Source: Fen-1362 sp964597035
GTDB lineage: Bacteria; Planctomycetota; Phycisphaerae; Sedimentisphaerales; Anaerobacaceae
Reading direction: 5' to 3'
Assembly (NCBI GenBank): GCA_964597035.1
Contig: CAZQWM010000009.1
Span: forward strand, 1 to 64,000
Length of the DNA: 64,000 bases
The notes under the pieces are model-generated. The model was not told the origin of the DNA, made no database searches, and saw nothing but the letters and a program-made list of their open reading frames with translations. Positions 25,437 through 33,276 of the stretch are shown in pieces (positions within the stretch are counted from its first letter, which is position 1; each line of letters opens with the position of its first letter). Made by a program: the position numbers and the translations under genes.

Positions 25437-26501
25437 ATGTTCAATAAATTCAAAATGCTCTTTGGACTTATTATTGCTCTGTTTGCGAATCTATGCCTTG
25501 GTAAAACGCCAACTTTTTGGGCAGGCGGTTCGGGAAGTCCATTTTTATATCCGATGTGTGTATCCTCCGATGGGTCAGTTGTTGCCGGTGGTGGGGGTAT
25601 TTGGCAAGACGGATTTATCAATTATTTGGGTTTAGGGCACGCTCGTGGTGTATCGGCAGATGGCAGTGTTGTCGTAGGAGATAGTGAGTCTCAAGCATTT
25701 AGGTATGAAAATGGCGTTACGACGTTACTGGGAGTTCTTCCTAGTGGTACTTTCAGTGTTGCGTTTGATGTCTCGTCAGATGGAAATGTAATCGTGGGAT
25801 ATAGCTCATCATCTTCAGGGCTTCAGGCATTTCGCTGGGAGAACAACATTATGACCGGCCTGGGATACTTACCCGGATTTACCAAAGAAAGCTGTGGCAA
25901 TGCTGTTTCCGGCGATGGCAATATTGTTGTGGGGTATAGCAAATCTGCTGGCGGTGAAAAGAGAGCATTTCGTTGGGAAAACGGTGCTATGACAGACCTC
26001 GGTTGTCTGCCATGTGGCGGTTACAACGTTGTTGCCAACGCTATATCAGCCGATGGTTCAGTTATAGTTGGGCAAAGTGATTCCAACTCAGGTCTTCAGG
26101 CCTTTCGATGGAAGGATGGCGTAATGGTCGGTCTGGGTAGTCCATCTCCACCCGGAATTTTTTTCCCCAGCAATGCCTATGGAGTTTCTTACGACGGTTT
26201 AATTATCGTAGGCCAATACTCTTGGAGGAACTCGCAAACGTTCATATGGGATGAAAGGCATGGAATGCGAGATCTTGAATATGTTTTGGCTATGGACTTC
26301 GGCGTAAGTCTTGGTGGATGGAATCTTAACCTCGCTACGGCAATATCTGATGATGGGACAACAATTGTGGGCGACCCGGGCTGGATTGCGGTAATAAATC
26401 CGTGTTCGGCTGAAATGAATGAAGACCTAAACAACGATTGCGAAGTTAACTTCAAGGATTTCGCAATTTTTTCATCGCACTGGCTTGAATCAAGTAATTA
26501 A
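25437..26501 (+). CDS. Secreted HAF-repeat beta-propeller-like protein with single dockerin-like motif
   Basis: ATG 25437 has AGGAG upstream. A signal peptide (about 1-22) precedes a series of HAF-type repeats. Each has a SADGSVVVG-like strand, then QAFRWENG and a glycine-leucine turn (MTGLGYLPG, MTDLGCLPCGG, MVGLGSPSP). At least five copies are visible between residues 40 and 300, which suggests a propeller. The C-terminus has one dockerin-like motif, DLNNDCEVNFKDFAIFSSHW, ending in L-E-S-S-N; the second half usual for the other tails in this window is missing. HAF proteins are common in planctomycetes and other bacteria without known function. It is probably extracellular or surface-bound. 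Confidence 0.75.
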   Translation: MFNKFKMLFGLIIALFANLCLGKTPTFWAGGSGSPFLYPMCVSSDGSVVAGGGGIWQDGFINYLGLGHARGVSADGSVVVGDSESQAFRYENGVTTLLGVLPSGTFSVAFDVSSDGNVIVGYSSSSSGLQAFRWENNIMTGLGYLPGFTKESCGNAVSGDGNIVVGYSKSAGGEKRAFRWENGAMTDLGCLPCGGYNVVANAISADGSVIVGQSDSNSGLQAFRWKDGVMVGLGSPSPPGIFFPSNAYGVSYDGLIIVGQYSWRNSQTFIWDERHGMRDLEYVLAMDFGVSLGGWNLNLATAISDDGTTIVGDPGWIAVINPCSAEMNEDLNNDCEVNFKDFAIFSSHWLESSN

Positions 26502-26555
26502 TAGAGTTGCGCTATGTGCTTTCTGCATCGAGAAGGTCCATTATGAATTGCGTTG

Positions 26556-27017
26556 TTAGGATTTCTTTATGACAAGCGAACTCCATTTTCCCAGATCAGT
26601 GCGCCATCTCTTGTAAAGTGACCTATGCGCCCATAGGGCAAAAGATTCATCCCTATAATTATCAAACACTTTTCTATTGACCTTGTTAACCTTCATAAAA
26701 TGCTTTATCACGGCTTCCAAATCTAAGTCCCCCTGCGATGCCAAAATCTCTGCAAAACCGAAATGGGCCACGAAATGGCACATATTACATAATGCACGGA
26801 ATCCTTTCAATTTCTGAATCCGTTTTTTATCATCATATTTCCAAAGTTCATGACAGTTAAGTTTTCTTTTGGAACCACAAATTTCGCAAGCGTTCCCCGC
26901 CTTATCATAAACTTGTTTCCGTAGTTTGTCCCATTTCGACCGAGGCATCTCCTTCCGCAAGTTTGAATACCAGCAGGTTTTGGGGACGAGGTCTATAACC
27001 AGTTTTAGCTTTCTCAT
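26556..27017 (-). CDS. HNH-type endonuclease-like zinc protein
   Basis: The 153-residue protein has two Cys pairs and histidines in the HNH/zinc-ribbon arrangement: CEICG, then CHELWKYDD, then CNMCHFVAHFG. These could form a beta-beta-alpha-metal nuclease site. The following helical region (about 85-150) is rich in Lys, Arg and aromatic residues. The start ATG at 27017 has no strong ribosome site. The gene is alone, on the reverse strand, next to the class IV aminotransferase, with no restriction or phage genes nearby. A free-standing HNH nuclease or a DNA-binding zinc protein are both possible. Composition is more AT-rich than its neighbours, which fits acquisition. Confidence 0.6.
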   Translation of the reverse strand: MRKLKLVIDLVPKTCWYSNLRKEMPRSKWDKLRKQVYDKAGNACEICGSKRKLNCHELWKYDDKKRIQKLKGFRALCNMCHFVAHFGFAEILASQGDLDLEAVIKHFMKVNKVNRKVFDNYRDESFALWAHRSLYKRWRTDLGKWSSLVIKKS

Positions 27018-27080
27018 TCAGAAATTAAGGTAATCCGCTTTTTACTTTAAGTTTTTGATTTTTTGATTGTTTCCATTTTC

Positions 27081-27938
27081 TTAACATATAAACTTCTTGA
27101 ACTCTTCGATAAGCTGCTTAGTCCATTCTCCCGGTCGGCCGTCACTAATCACCTGCCCGTCGAATTTCACCACCGGCATAATATCCTTCGTCGTCACCGC
27201 TGTGAATAATTCCTCCGCCTTCGCCGCCTCTTCTTTTTTCAGCGATTCCTCGACCACCTCCAGCCCGATATTGTTTGCTGCCTTAATGACGTATTTGCGT
27301 GTTACCGAAGGCAGTATCTTTGCCGACAGCGGGGCGGTCCGCAGCTTCCCCGCCGTTCTTTTGGCGGGCTTGCCATTCACTATTCCGAAAAACGCCGACC
27401 CTGCTCCCTCCGTTATAAATCCTTCGTCATCTACAAATATCGCCTCGTCGCAACCTTTTTTCGCCGCATTGTTTCTCGCAAGCACGTTCGCCAGAAGATT
27501 CAGCGACTTTATATCGCATCTCTTCCAGCGAATATCCGGATACGTCGATACCGCAATGCCTTTGTCCTTCAATCGCGGGTCTTCCTTCAGCTCCATAACA
27601 GTCAAGAAGAAATTCGGCCGCATATTTTCATCCGCCACGTGGTCCCTCAGCCCCGACCCGCGCGTAATATGAAAGTATATCTTTGCATTGGCAATCCTCG
27701 CCTGTTCGAACGCCCTCAGCACCCGCGACCGGATTTTATTAATATCAATTCCAGTTATTTCAATGGCCGCCAAGCTGTTCGCTAATCGCTCAAGGTGCTC
27801 TTCAAACGCGAATATCGTGCCGTTGTAGCTCCGCAGCACCTCATACACCCCATCTCCGAAAAACGTCCCCCTGTCTAAATACTCCGGCCCCACCTCCTCA
27901 ACCCGCATCATCCTGTCGTTTATCATCGCTATCTGCAT
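27081..27938 (-). CDS. PLP class IV aminotransferase (D-alanine/branched-chain type)
   Basis: ATG 27938 is chosen. The frame extends to an ATG at 27992, but that codon lies inside a dispersed palindrome. The 285-residue protein has the fold-type IV hallmarks: MINDRMMRVEE..GVYEVLRSYNG at the N-terminus, HITRGSGLRDH, the Schiff-base lysine in CDIKSLNLLANVLARNNA, and EAIFVDDEGFITEGAGSAFF. The RGxxxRDH and KSLNLL patterns are closest to D-amino-acid aminotransferases, but branched-chain aminotransferases and aminodeoxychorismate lyases share them. It is monocistronic, divergent from rplU. A pathway cannot be assigned from context. Confidence 0.82.
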   Translation of the reverse strand: MQIAMINDRMMRVEEVGPEYLDRGTFFGDGVYEVLRSYNGTIFAFEEHLERLANSLAAIEITGIDINKIRSRVLRAFEQARIANAKIYFHITRGSGLRDHVADENMRPNFFLTVMELKEDPRLKDKGIAVSTYPDIRWKRCDIKSLNLLANVLARNNAAKKGCDEAIFVDDEGFITEGAGSAFFGIVNGKPAKRTAGKLRTAPLSAKILPSVTRKYVIKAANNIGLEVVEESLKKEEAAKAEELFTAVTTKDIMPVVKFDGQVISDGRPGEWTKQLIEEFKKFIC

Positions 27939-27987
27939 TTGATGGCCCTTCTCGTTTACCTTCCTGTTCCAGGCAGTCTTTACTAAT

Positions 27988-28013
27988 GTCATTCCCGCGC
28001 AGGCGGGAATCCA
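27988..28013. repeat. Dispersed palindromic repeat, copy 2
   Basis: GTC-ATTCCCGC-GCAG-GCGGGAAT-CCA. Arms and flanks are identical to copy 1 at 25244-25269; only the loop differs (GCAG instead of GAAA). It sits between the divergent aminotransferase and rplU genes. Confidence 0.65.
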
Positions 28014-28033
28014 GAAAATATCCGATATTTAGC

Positions 28034-28061
28034 TTTACTGCAACAATTCCCACGCTATAAT
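28034..28061 (+). promoter_or_regulatory. rplU promoter
   Basis: TTTACT (28034-28039), 16-base spacer, perfect TATAAT (28056-28061). The rplU start is 47 bases downstream. Confidence 0.5.
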
Positions 28062-28108
28062 ATCTCCCCTCTAACCGAATATCTAAGCTTAAAACCGGAG
28101 TTCCTGAA

Positions 28109-28438
28109 ATGTACGCAGTAATCGAACAGGGCGGCAAGCAATACAAAGTTACCGAGGGCGATTCGCTCGATATCGAGCTGACAGAAGTCGCACCGGACGC
28201 AAAAAAACTCGAGCTGACTAACGTCCTTCTCGTAAGCGATGGCTCGGACGTCAAAATAGGCACACCGCACATCAAAGGCGCAAAAGTAATCGCCTCATTC
28301 AAAACCACCGCAGAAAACGCCGTCGTCAAGGGCAGGAAACTCTATCCCACACATTTCCGCAGACGAAAAAACAGCAAAAATCGCGTCGGCCACCGACAAA
28401 AATACCTCCGAATTACGATAGACAAAATCACCGCCTAA
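28109..28438 (+). CDS. rplU: 50S ribosomal protein L21
   Basis: This 109-residue protein matches bacterial L21 over its whole length: MYAVIEQGGKQYKV at the start, LLVSDGSDVKIGTP in the middle, and the basic C-terminus KLYPTHFRRRKNSKNRVGHRQ followed by KYLRITIDKI, which contacts 23S rRNA. GGAG lies 9 bases before the ATG. In most bacteria rplU is followed by rpmA (L27); here the next gene is on the opposite strand and its stop codon overlaps the rplU stop, so L27 must be elsewhere. Confidence 0.97.
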   Translation: MYAVIEQGGKQYKVTEGDSLDIELTEVAPDAKKLELTNVLLVSDGSDVKIGTPHIKGAKVIASFKTTAENAVVKGRKLYPTHFRRRKNSKNRVGHRQKYLRITIDKITA

Positions 28439-29091
28439 GCCGGCTCACTTTCCCCCGACTTGCACTTGGCTATCAGCTCCTCCGCGCGCTTACGCCACGT
28501 TTCCACACCTTCTGCAACGAAAAACTCGAACGACTCATCGTCCACTAATTGTCCGAGCATTGCCTTGCGCATACCTGCATCGTTTATGTCTTTCGTAACC
28601 AGTTTTCTCACCGCCTCTAATTCCGCCAGGAATTGCCCGTGCTCTTCCGTGAAAATCTTTTCCAGCTTCTTCCGCAAATGCCCCGCATACGCCGGGCAGT
28701 TCCCCTCCGTCCCCACCGCTATCTGCAAATCCCCTCGCTGCACTACCGCAGGGACATAAAAATCGCAAAGCTCCGGCGAATCGACAACGTTGCATAACAC
28801 CTCAAGCTCCTGGCAGTCCCTGTATATTTGCTTGTTGAGCTTCTCGTTGTCCGTAGCCGCTATCGCTAATGTCGCTCCCACAAGGTAATCCTTCGAATAC
28901 CTGCCCTCTATCAGTTCCGCCTTTGTTTTTGCGCATAATCCCCGCATCGTTTCGTCGGTTTTTTCCGCCACAACAACCAATCGCGCCCCAGCTTTCAGAA
29001 TTGCCTCCGCTTTTCGCGTCGCGACGGTCCCTCCGCCGACTATCACCACCCGTCTGCCCTTTAATTCCAGAAATATCGGATACTTCGCCAT
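28435..29091 (-). CDS. Precorrin-2 dehydrogenase/sirohydrochlorin ferrochelatase (siroheme synthesis, CysG N-domain/Met8-like)
   Basis: The 218-residue protein starts YPIFLELKGRRVVIVGGG, a Rossmann NAD-binding loop (VGGGTVATRKAEAIL). It carries the family motifs TLAIAATDNEKLNKQIY, CNVVDSPELCDFYVPAVVQRGD and the AVGTEGNCPAYAGHLRKKLE block of the siroheme synthase central domain. It oxidises precorrin-2 with NAD and may insert iron to make siroheme. The methyltransferase half of CysG is absent, so this is the stand-alone type. Its stop TAG (28437-28435) overlaps the rplU TAA, with no terminator between the convergent genes. No sulfite or nitrite reductase is in the window. Confidence 0.88.
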   Translation of the reverse strand: MAKYPIFLELKGRRVVIVGGGTVATRKAEAILKAGARLVVVAEKTDETMRGLCAKTKAELIEGRYSKDYLVGATLAIAATDNEKLNKQIYRDCQELEVLCNVVDSPELCDFYVPAVVQRGDLQIAVGTEGNCPAYAGHLRKKLEKIFTEEHGQFLAELEAVRKLVTKDINDAGMRKAMLGQLVDDESFEFFVAEGVETWRKRAEELIAKCKSGESEPA

Positions 29092-29134
29092 AGTATTTCA
29101 ATTATAACGCGCATTACTGCCGCATACGATTTAA

Positions 29135-29163
29135 TTGAAATAATTGCCGACCTGCTGTAAACT
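29135..29163 (+). promoter_or_regulatory. Promoter of the fumarase beta-subunit gene, nearly leaderless
   Basis: TTGAAA (29135-29140), 17-base spacer, TAAACT (29158-29163). The expected transcript start is about 5 bases before ATG 29175, and no ribosome site is visible. Confidence 0.4.
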
Positions 29164-29174
29164 GCTTGAGAAAT

Positions 29175-29708
29175 ATGACTACAACACCGAAAATAATCGA
29201 ACCTCCGCTGACCGACACTATTATCCGCTCGCTTAAAGCCGGCGACGAGGTTGCAATCACCGGCACTATTTACACCGCAAGAGACATGGCCCACAAACGA
29301 TTGTGCGAAGCACTTGGCACAGGGCAATCTCTTCCTTTTCCCATCGAAGGTGCCCTGATTTATTACTGCGGCCCGACTCCGGCCCCGCCGGGCAAGGTTA
29401 TCGGCGCCGCCGGCCCGACTACCTCTTCAAGAATGGACCCGTTTACTCCGACTCTCCTCGCTGCTGGCCTAAAAGCAACTCTCGGCAAGGGCTACCGCGG
29501 TCAATCCGTCATTGACACGCTCAGAAAATACTGCGCCGTCCACCTCTCGACCATAGGCGGTGCCGGCGCCTTGCTCGCAAAGCATATCACCGCAGCCGAA
29601 ATAATCGCCTATGAAGACCTCGGCACCGAAGCCGTCAGGCGTCTCGAAGTCGTAGATTTCCCCGCCGTCGTAGCTTATGATTCTTACGGTAACTCCGTGT
29701 ATGAATAA
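29175..29708 (+). CDS. Class I fumarate hydratase/tartrate dehydratase beta subunit
   Basis: The 177-residue protein has the conserved blocks of the iron-sulphur hydrolyase beta domain: GDEVAITGTIYTARDMAHKR, GALIYYCGPTPAPPGKVIGA, GPTTSSRMDPFTP, GLKATLGKGYRG and a C-terminal VVDFPAVVAYDSYGNSVY. The beta subunit supplies substrate-binding residues to a 4Fe-4S alpha subunit that dehydrates malate or tartrate. The alpha subunit normally lies directly upstream, but here the upstream gene is divergent and unrelated, so the partner must be elsewhere. An in-frame TTG at 29166 is a weaker start choice. Confidence 0.87.
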   Translation: MTTTPKIIEPPLTDTIIRSLKAGDEVAITGTIYTARDMAHKRLCEALGTGQSLPFPIEGALIYYCGPTPAPPGKVIGAAGPTTSSRMDPFTPTLLAAGLKATLGKGYRGQSVIDTLRKYCAVHLSTIGGAGALLAKHITAAEIIAYEDLGTEAVRRLEVVDFPAVVAYDSYGNSVYE

Positions 29709-29946
29709 AGGTTTTTAATTCCCTGTCACCGGCAGGGATTTATTCACCTTCGGAAGGTTGCGGATGCCGGCGGACATTCGGATATTGCATACTTTTCAAA
29801 ATCTCAAATCGGCATTGTCGTCCCCGTGTGTGAGCGGGAATTGAATTTCTTGACTTACTGCCTGCAAACACTCAGGATGAATGGTTCGTATGAAAAGCAA
29901 AGCCGATGCTTTGCCCTAATCCCAAAGAAATCAAAAGGAGTCTGCC

Positions 29947-31359
29947 GTGGACATAACCCGTCGCATAGTAATTGGTCTTCTTGTAGTAGTCGTTTTTTCA
30001 GGGGGTTGTGAATCACAGCTTCAGGAAAGTGAAACTCCTCTTTCCGGGATGAACCAGATGCACTTGTCTGATTCCACAGCAACAGATGAAGGCGTCCCTT
30101 CGCTGACAAAACTCGATGAGCAATCAACTTTGTCCGACTATCTGGTCTATGCGGCGCTGAATAATCCCGGCCTGGAAGCCGCCTTTAATCGCTGGAAAGC
30201 GGCCCTCGAACGAATTCCTCAGGCCAGGTCGCTGCCCGACCCAAAATTTAATTACAGATATTACATCGAGCAGGTGGAAACGCGTGTCGGAGCACAGAAG
30301 CAGGCATTCGGCATATCACAGATGTTCCCGTGGTTCGGCAAGCTGGAATTAAGAGGAGATTCGGCTTCAGAAGCTGCACAGGCGGCTAAGCAGCGATATG
30401 AAGCGACCAAGCTAAAACTTTTTTTCCAGGTCAAGGACGCCTACTACGAGTATTATTACCTTTGGCGGGCAATTGCCATTGTCGAAGAGAATACACAACT
30501 GGTGACAACCTTTGAAAGTGTGGCGCGTACACGCTATCAGGCGGCGACGGCGAAACATCCTGACGTAATCCGGGCACAGGTCGAGCTCGGAAAGCTCGAA
30601 GATAACTTTAAGACTCTTAAAGATTTACAGGGCCCTGTAGCAGCCCGGCTAAATGCTGCATTAAACCGACCGGCCCAAACACCTGTCCCCTGGCCAAAAA
30701 ATATCGAGGAAGAAAGCATCCCATTAACCGACGAACAGCTACTTGAATGGATGGCGGATTATAATCCCGAGGTAGCTGCACTCGAATACGAAATCAACCG
30801 AAGCAAAGTGGGAATCGAGCTGGCAAAAAGTGACTACTATCCGGACGTTACTTTCGGCATAGACTTTATTTACACCTCCGAATCAACCATGGCCGCACCA
30901 CCGCCCGACAGCGGGAAAGACCCGGTTATTGCCATGTTTACGATAAACCTTCCCATCTGGAGAGAACGGCTCGACGCGGCTTTACGAGAAGCCAAATATA
31001 ACAATATAGCCGCAATGCGGGATAAAACGGAAAAACTCAACACACTCAATGCACAACTGAAAATGGCTCTTTATATGTATCGGGACGGGGAGCGCAAAAT
31101 CGACCTTTATCACAATACTCTTTTGCCCAAGGCGGTGGAATCCGTTAAGGCCAACGAGGCCTCCTTCAGGGCCGGCGACAGCACCTTTCTCGACCTCATA
31201 GACGCCCAGCGGGTTATGCTGGAGTTTGAGCTGGCCTTCGAGCGGGCACTGTCGAACAAGGCCCAGCGGCTGGCTGAGCTTGAAATGTTGGTCGGCAGGC
31301 AAATCCCGCGGAAAGAAGCTCTCCAGACGGCCGGGGAGGAATCGAAAGAAAAGGAGTAA
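29947..31359 (+). CDS. TolC/CusC-like outer-membrane efflux lipoprotein
   Basis: GTG 29947 has AGGAG 7-8 bases upstream. The 470-residue protein has a lipoprotein signal ending in FSGGC (Cys20). It shows the repeated helical outer membrane efflux protein pattern: LVYAALNNPGLEAAFNRWKA, ARSLPDPKFNYRYY, RYQAATAKHPDVIRAQVELG, NPEVAALEYEINRSKVGIEL and a C-terminal FRAGDSTFLDLIDAQRVMLE. Such proteins form trimeric channels across the outer membrane. It is followed after 6 bases by the adaptor and then the RND pump: a CusCBA-type copper/silver (or related cation) exporter. Confidence 0.88.
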   Translation: MDITRRIVIGLLVVVVFSGGCESQLQESETPLSGMNQMHLSDSTATDEGVPSLTKLDEQSTLSDYLVYAALNNPGLEAAFNRWKAALERIPQARSLPDPKFNYRYYIEQVETRVGAQKQAFGISQMFPWFGKLELRGDSASEAAQAAKQRYEATKLKLFFQVKDAYYEYYYLWRAIAIVEENTQLVTTFESVARTRYQAATAKHPDVIRAQVELGKLEDNFKTLKDLQGPVAARLNAALNRPAQTPVPWPKNIEEESIPLTDEQLLEWMADYNPEVAALEYEINRSKVGIELAKSDYYPDVTFGIDFIYTSESTMAAPPPDSGKDPVIAMFTINLPIWRERLDAALREAKYNNIAAMRDKTEKLNTLNAQLKMALYMYRDGERKIDLYHNTLLPKAVESVKANEASFRAGDSTFLDLIDAQRVMLEFELAFERALSNKAQRLAELEMLVGRQIPRKEALQTAGEESKEKE

Positions 31360-31365
31360 TATAAG

Positions 31366-33276
31366 ATGAGTAAATTAATGATGGGGCTGCGCAATGTATC
31401 AGCCGGCTTAGCCCGGCGATGGAAGCTGCTCATTGCGGTCATAATAGGAATTTTTATAGGCGTCATTCTTAACTGGGGTCTTAGCCCTGCTGAGACCACC
31501 CACCCGGAACAAGCTGTAAAGACTTCGCAACAGCACGAAACTGAACAGCCAACCGTCTGGACCTGCTCGATGCATCCCCAGATTCGCATGCCCAAACCGG
31601 GCCTGTGCCCGATATGCAATATGAAGCTCATCCCCGTTCGTGAACAACCGACGGAGGAAACCTCCGGCATGCGTGAGTTCAAGACAAGCGAATCAGCAAA
31701 GGCCCTGATGGATATCGAGACGGCTTTCGTCGAGCGAAAGTTTGTAACTGCCGAAATCCGGATGGTCGGCAAGGTTGAATATGATGAAACCAAACTCGCG
31801 TATATTACATCGTGGGTGCCGGGCCGGCTGGACCGCTTGTATGTCGATTATACGGGAGTCCCCGTCAACAAAGGCGACCACATGGTTTACCTGTATAGTC
31901 CGGAGTTGCTAAGCGCCCAGGAGGAGCTTATCCAGGCGATAAAGGCCGTTAAAAACATCGAGGCCAGTAAATCCGACATCATGCGTGAGGTGACGGCCGG
32001 CACAGTCGAAGCCGCAAGGGAGAAACTTCGGCTGCTGGGCCTGACCGCAGAACAAATATCGCAAATCGAGACCCGCGGCACGCCCGCCGACCACATCACA
32101 ATATATGCCCCCATAAGCGGGATAGTAGTTCACAAAAACGCCCTCGAAGGTATGTACGTCGATACGGGAACACGCATCTATACCGTCGCAGACCTTTCAC
32201 ATGTATGGGTAAAGCTCGACGCATACGAATCGGATATTAGCTGGCTGCGATACGGACAGGAAGTGGAGTTTACAACCGTCTCTTATCCCGGAGAAATTTT
32301 CAAGGGAACCATATCATTTATAGACCCTGTTCTCGACCCGATTACCCGGACAGTCAAGATCCGCGTGGATGTCTCCAATCCCGACGGCAAGCTCAAGCCG
32401 GAAATGTTTGTTAAAGCAGTCGTTAACTCGCACGTGGCTGCAGGCGGAAAGGTGATGGACCCGCGGCTTGCAGGCAAATGGATATGTCCTATGCACCCTT
32501 CGGTCATAAAAGACGGCCCGGGAAAATGCGATATCTGCGAAATGCCGCTGGTTAAGGCCGAATCCCTCGGATACGTCAGCGCCGAGCCAAAAGAATCCGA
32601 CAAACCTCTTGTGATTCCCGTTTCGGCGGCGCTGGTAACGGGAACGAGGGCGATAGTTTACGTCGAAGTTCCCGATACAAACAAGCCGACTTACGAAGGC
32701 AGGGAAATCGTCCTTGGCCCGCGGGCCGGCGATTATTACATCGTCAGAGGCGGCCTCGAAGAAGGCCAGCGCGTCGTAACCAGGGGTAATTTCAAGATAG
32801 ACAGCGCTCTTCAGATTCAGGCCAAGCCGAGCATGATGACGCCCGAAGGCGGCGGCGGTTCGACCGGCCACCACCACGGCGGGATGGCCATGCCGTCTGC
32901 TGAGACGGCCGGGCAAATGACTCTCACTCTTTCGGACATATCCCGTCAGCAGCTTGACTCAGTGATCGCCGCATCGGACGTTGTTATTGACGCCGTTGGG
33001 GACCTTGATATGACCCAGATACATCTTGCTTTTGCCGAGCTTGGGAAAACCATCAAAGAAGTGGATATGGAATTATTAGAGGGCCATTCTCATATGCTGT
33101 GGATGGAAATGTCAATGCGGCTGAATAACGATGCCGTCGAAGGACAGCAGACAAAAACCATACAGCAAGCTCAAAGAGTGGTCGAGTCTCTCAAGACTAA
33201 CATTGCAGAATTGAAGTCAAAGTTCGGCCTGATGCAGATGGAGCATAAAAACACCGGAGGCCGTCACAATGACTGA
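31366..33276 (+). CDS. CusB-like RND periplasmic adaptor with two heavy-metal-binding domains
   Basis: The 636-residue protein has a membrane anchor (about 21-42). Two copies of the YHS-like heavy-metal-binding module follow, at about 64-90 (WTCSMHPQIRMPKPGLCPIC) and about 370-397 (WICPMHPSVIKDGPGKCDIC), each with CxMHP and CxxC. Between them lie the barrel-sandwich and beta-barrel adaptor domains (GRLDRLYVDYTGVPVNKGD, GIVVHKNALEGMYVDTGTRI, SYPGEIFKGTISFIDP). After residue about 500 a His/Met-rich linker (GHHHGGMAM) leads to a C-terminal helical metal-binding-like domain. Having the second module inside the adaptor is unusual. The adaptor would capture and pass Cu(I)/Ag(I) to the pump. It overlaps the pump gene by 8 bases. 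Confidence 0.88.
   Translation: MSKLMMGLRNVSAGLARRWKLLIAVIIGIFIGVILNWGLSPAETTHPEQAVKTSQQHETEQPTVWTCSMHPQIRMPKPGLCPICNMKLIPVREQPTEETSGMREFKTSESAKALMDIETAFVERKFVTAEIRMVGKVEYDETKLAYITSWVPGRLDRLYVDYTGVPVNKGDHMVYLYSPELLSAQEELIQAIKAVKNIEASKSDIMREVTAGTVEAAREKLRLLGLTAEQISQIETRGTPADHITIYAPISGIVVHKNALEGMYVDTGTRIYTVADLSHVWVKLDAYESDISWLRYGQEVEFTTVSYPGEIFKGTISFIDPVLDPITRTVKIRVDVSNPDGKLKPEMFVKAVVNSHVAAGGKVMDPRLAGKWICPMHPSVIKDGPGKCDICEMPLVKAESLGYVSAEPKESDKPLVIPVSAALVTGTRAIVYVEVPDTNKPTYEGREIVLGPRAGDYYIVRGGLEEGQRVVTRGNFKIDSALQIQAKPSMMTPEGGGGSTGHHHGGMAMPSAETAGQMTLTLSDISRQQLDSVIAASDVVIDAVGDLDMTQIHLAFAELGKTIKEVDMELLEGHSHMLWMEMSMRLNNDAVEGQQTKTIQQAQRVVESLKTNIAELKSKFGLMQMEHKNTGGRHND

Noticed and set aside
26556..27017. 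HNH protein as part of a defence or restriction system
   Set aside because: No methyltransferase, specificity subunit, helicase or other defence gene is adjacent; its neighbours are a HAF protein and an aminotransferase.
29720..29740. Terminator after the fumarase beta gene (TCCCTG/CAGGGA hairpin)
   Set aside because: The stem has only six pairs and no proper T-run follows, so it is too weak to call.
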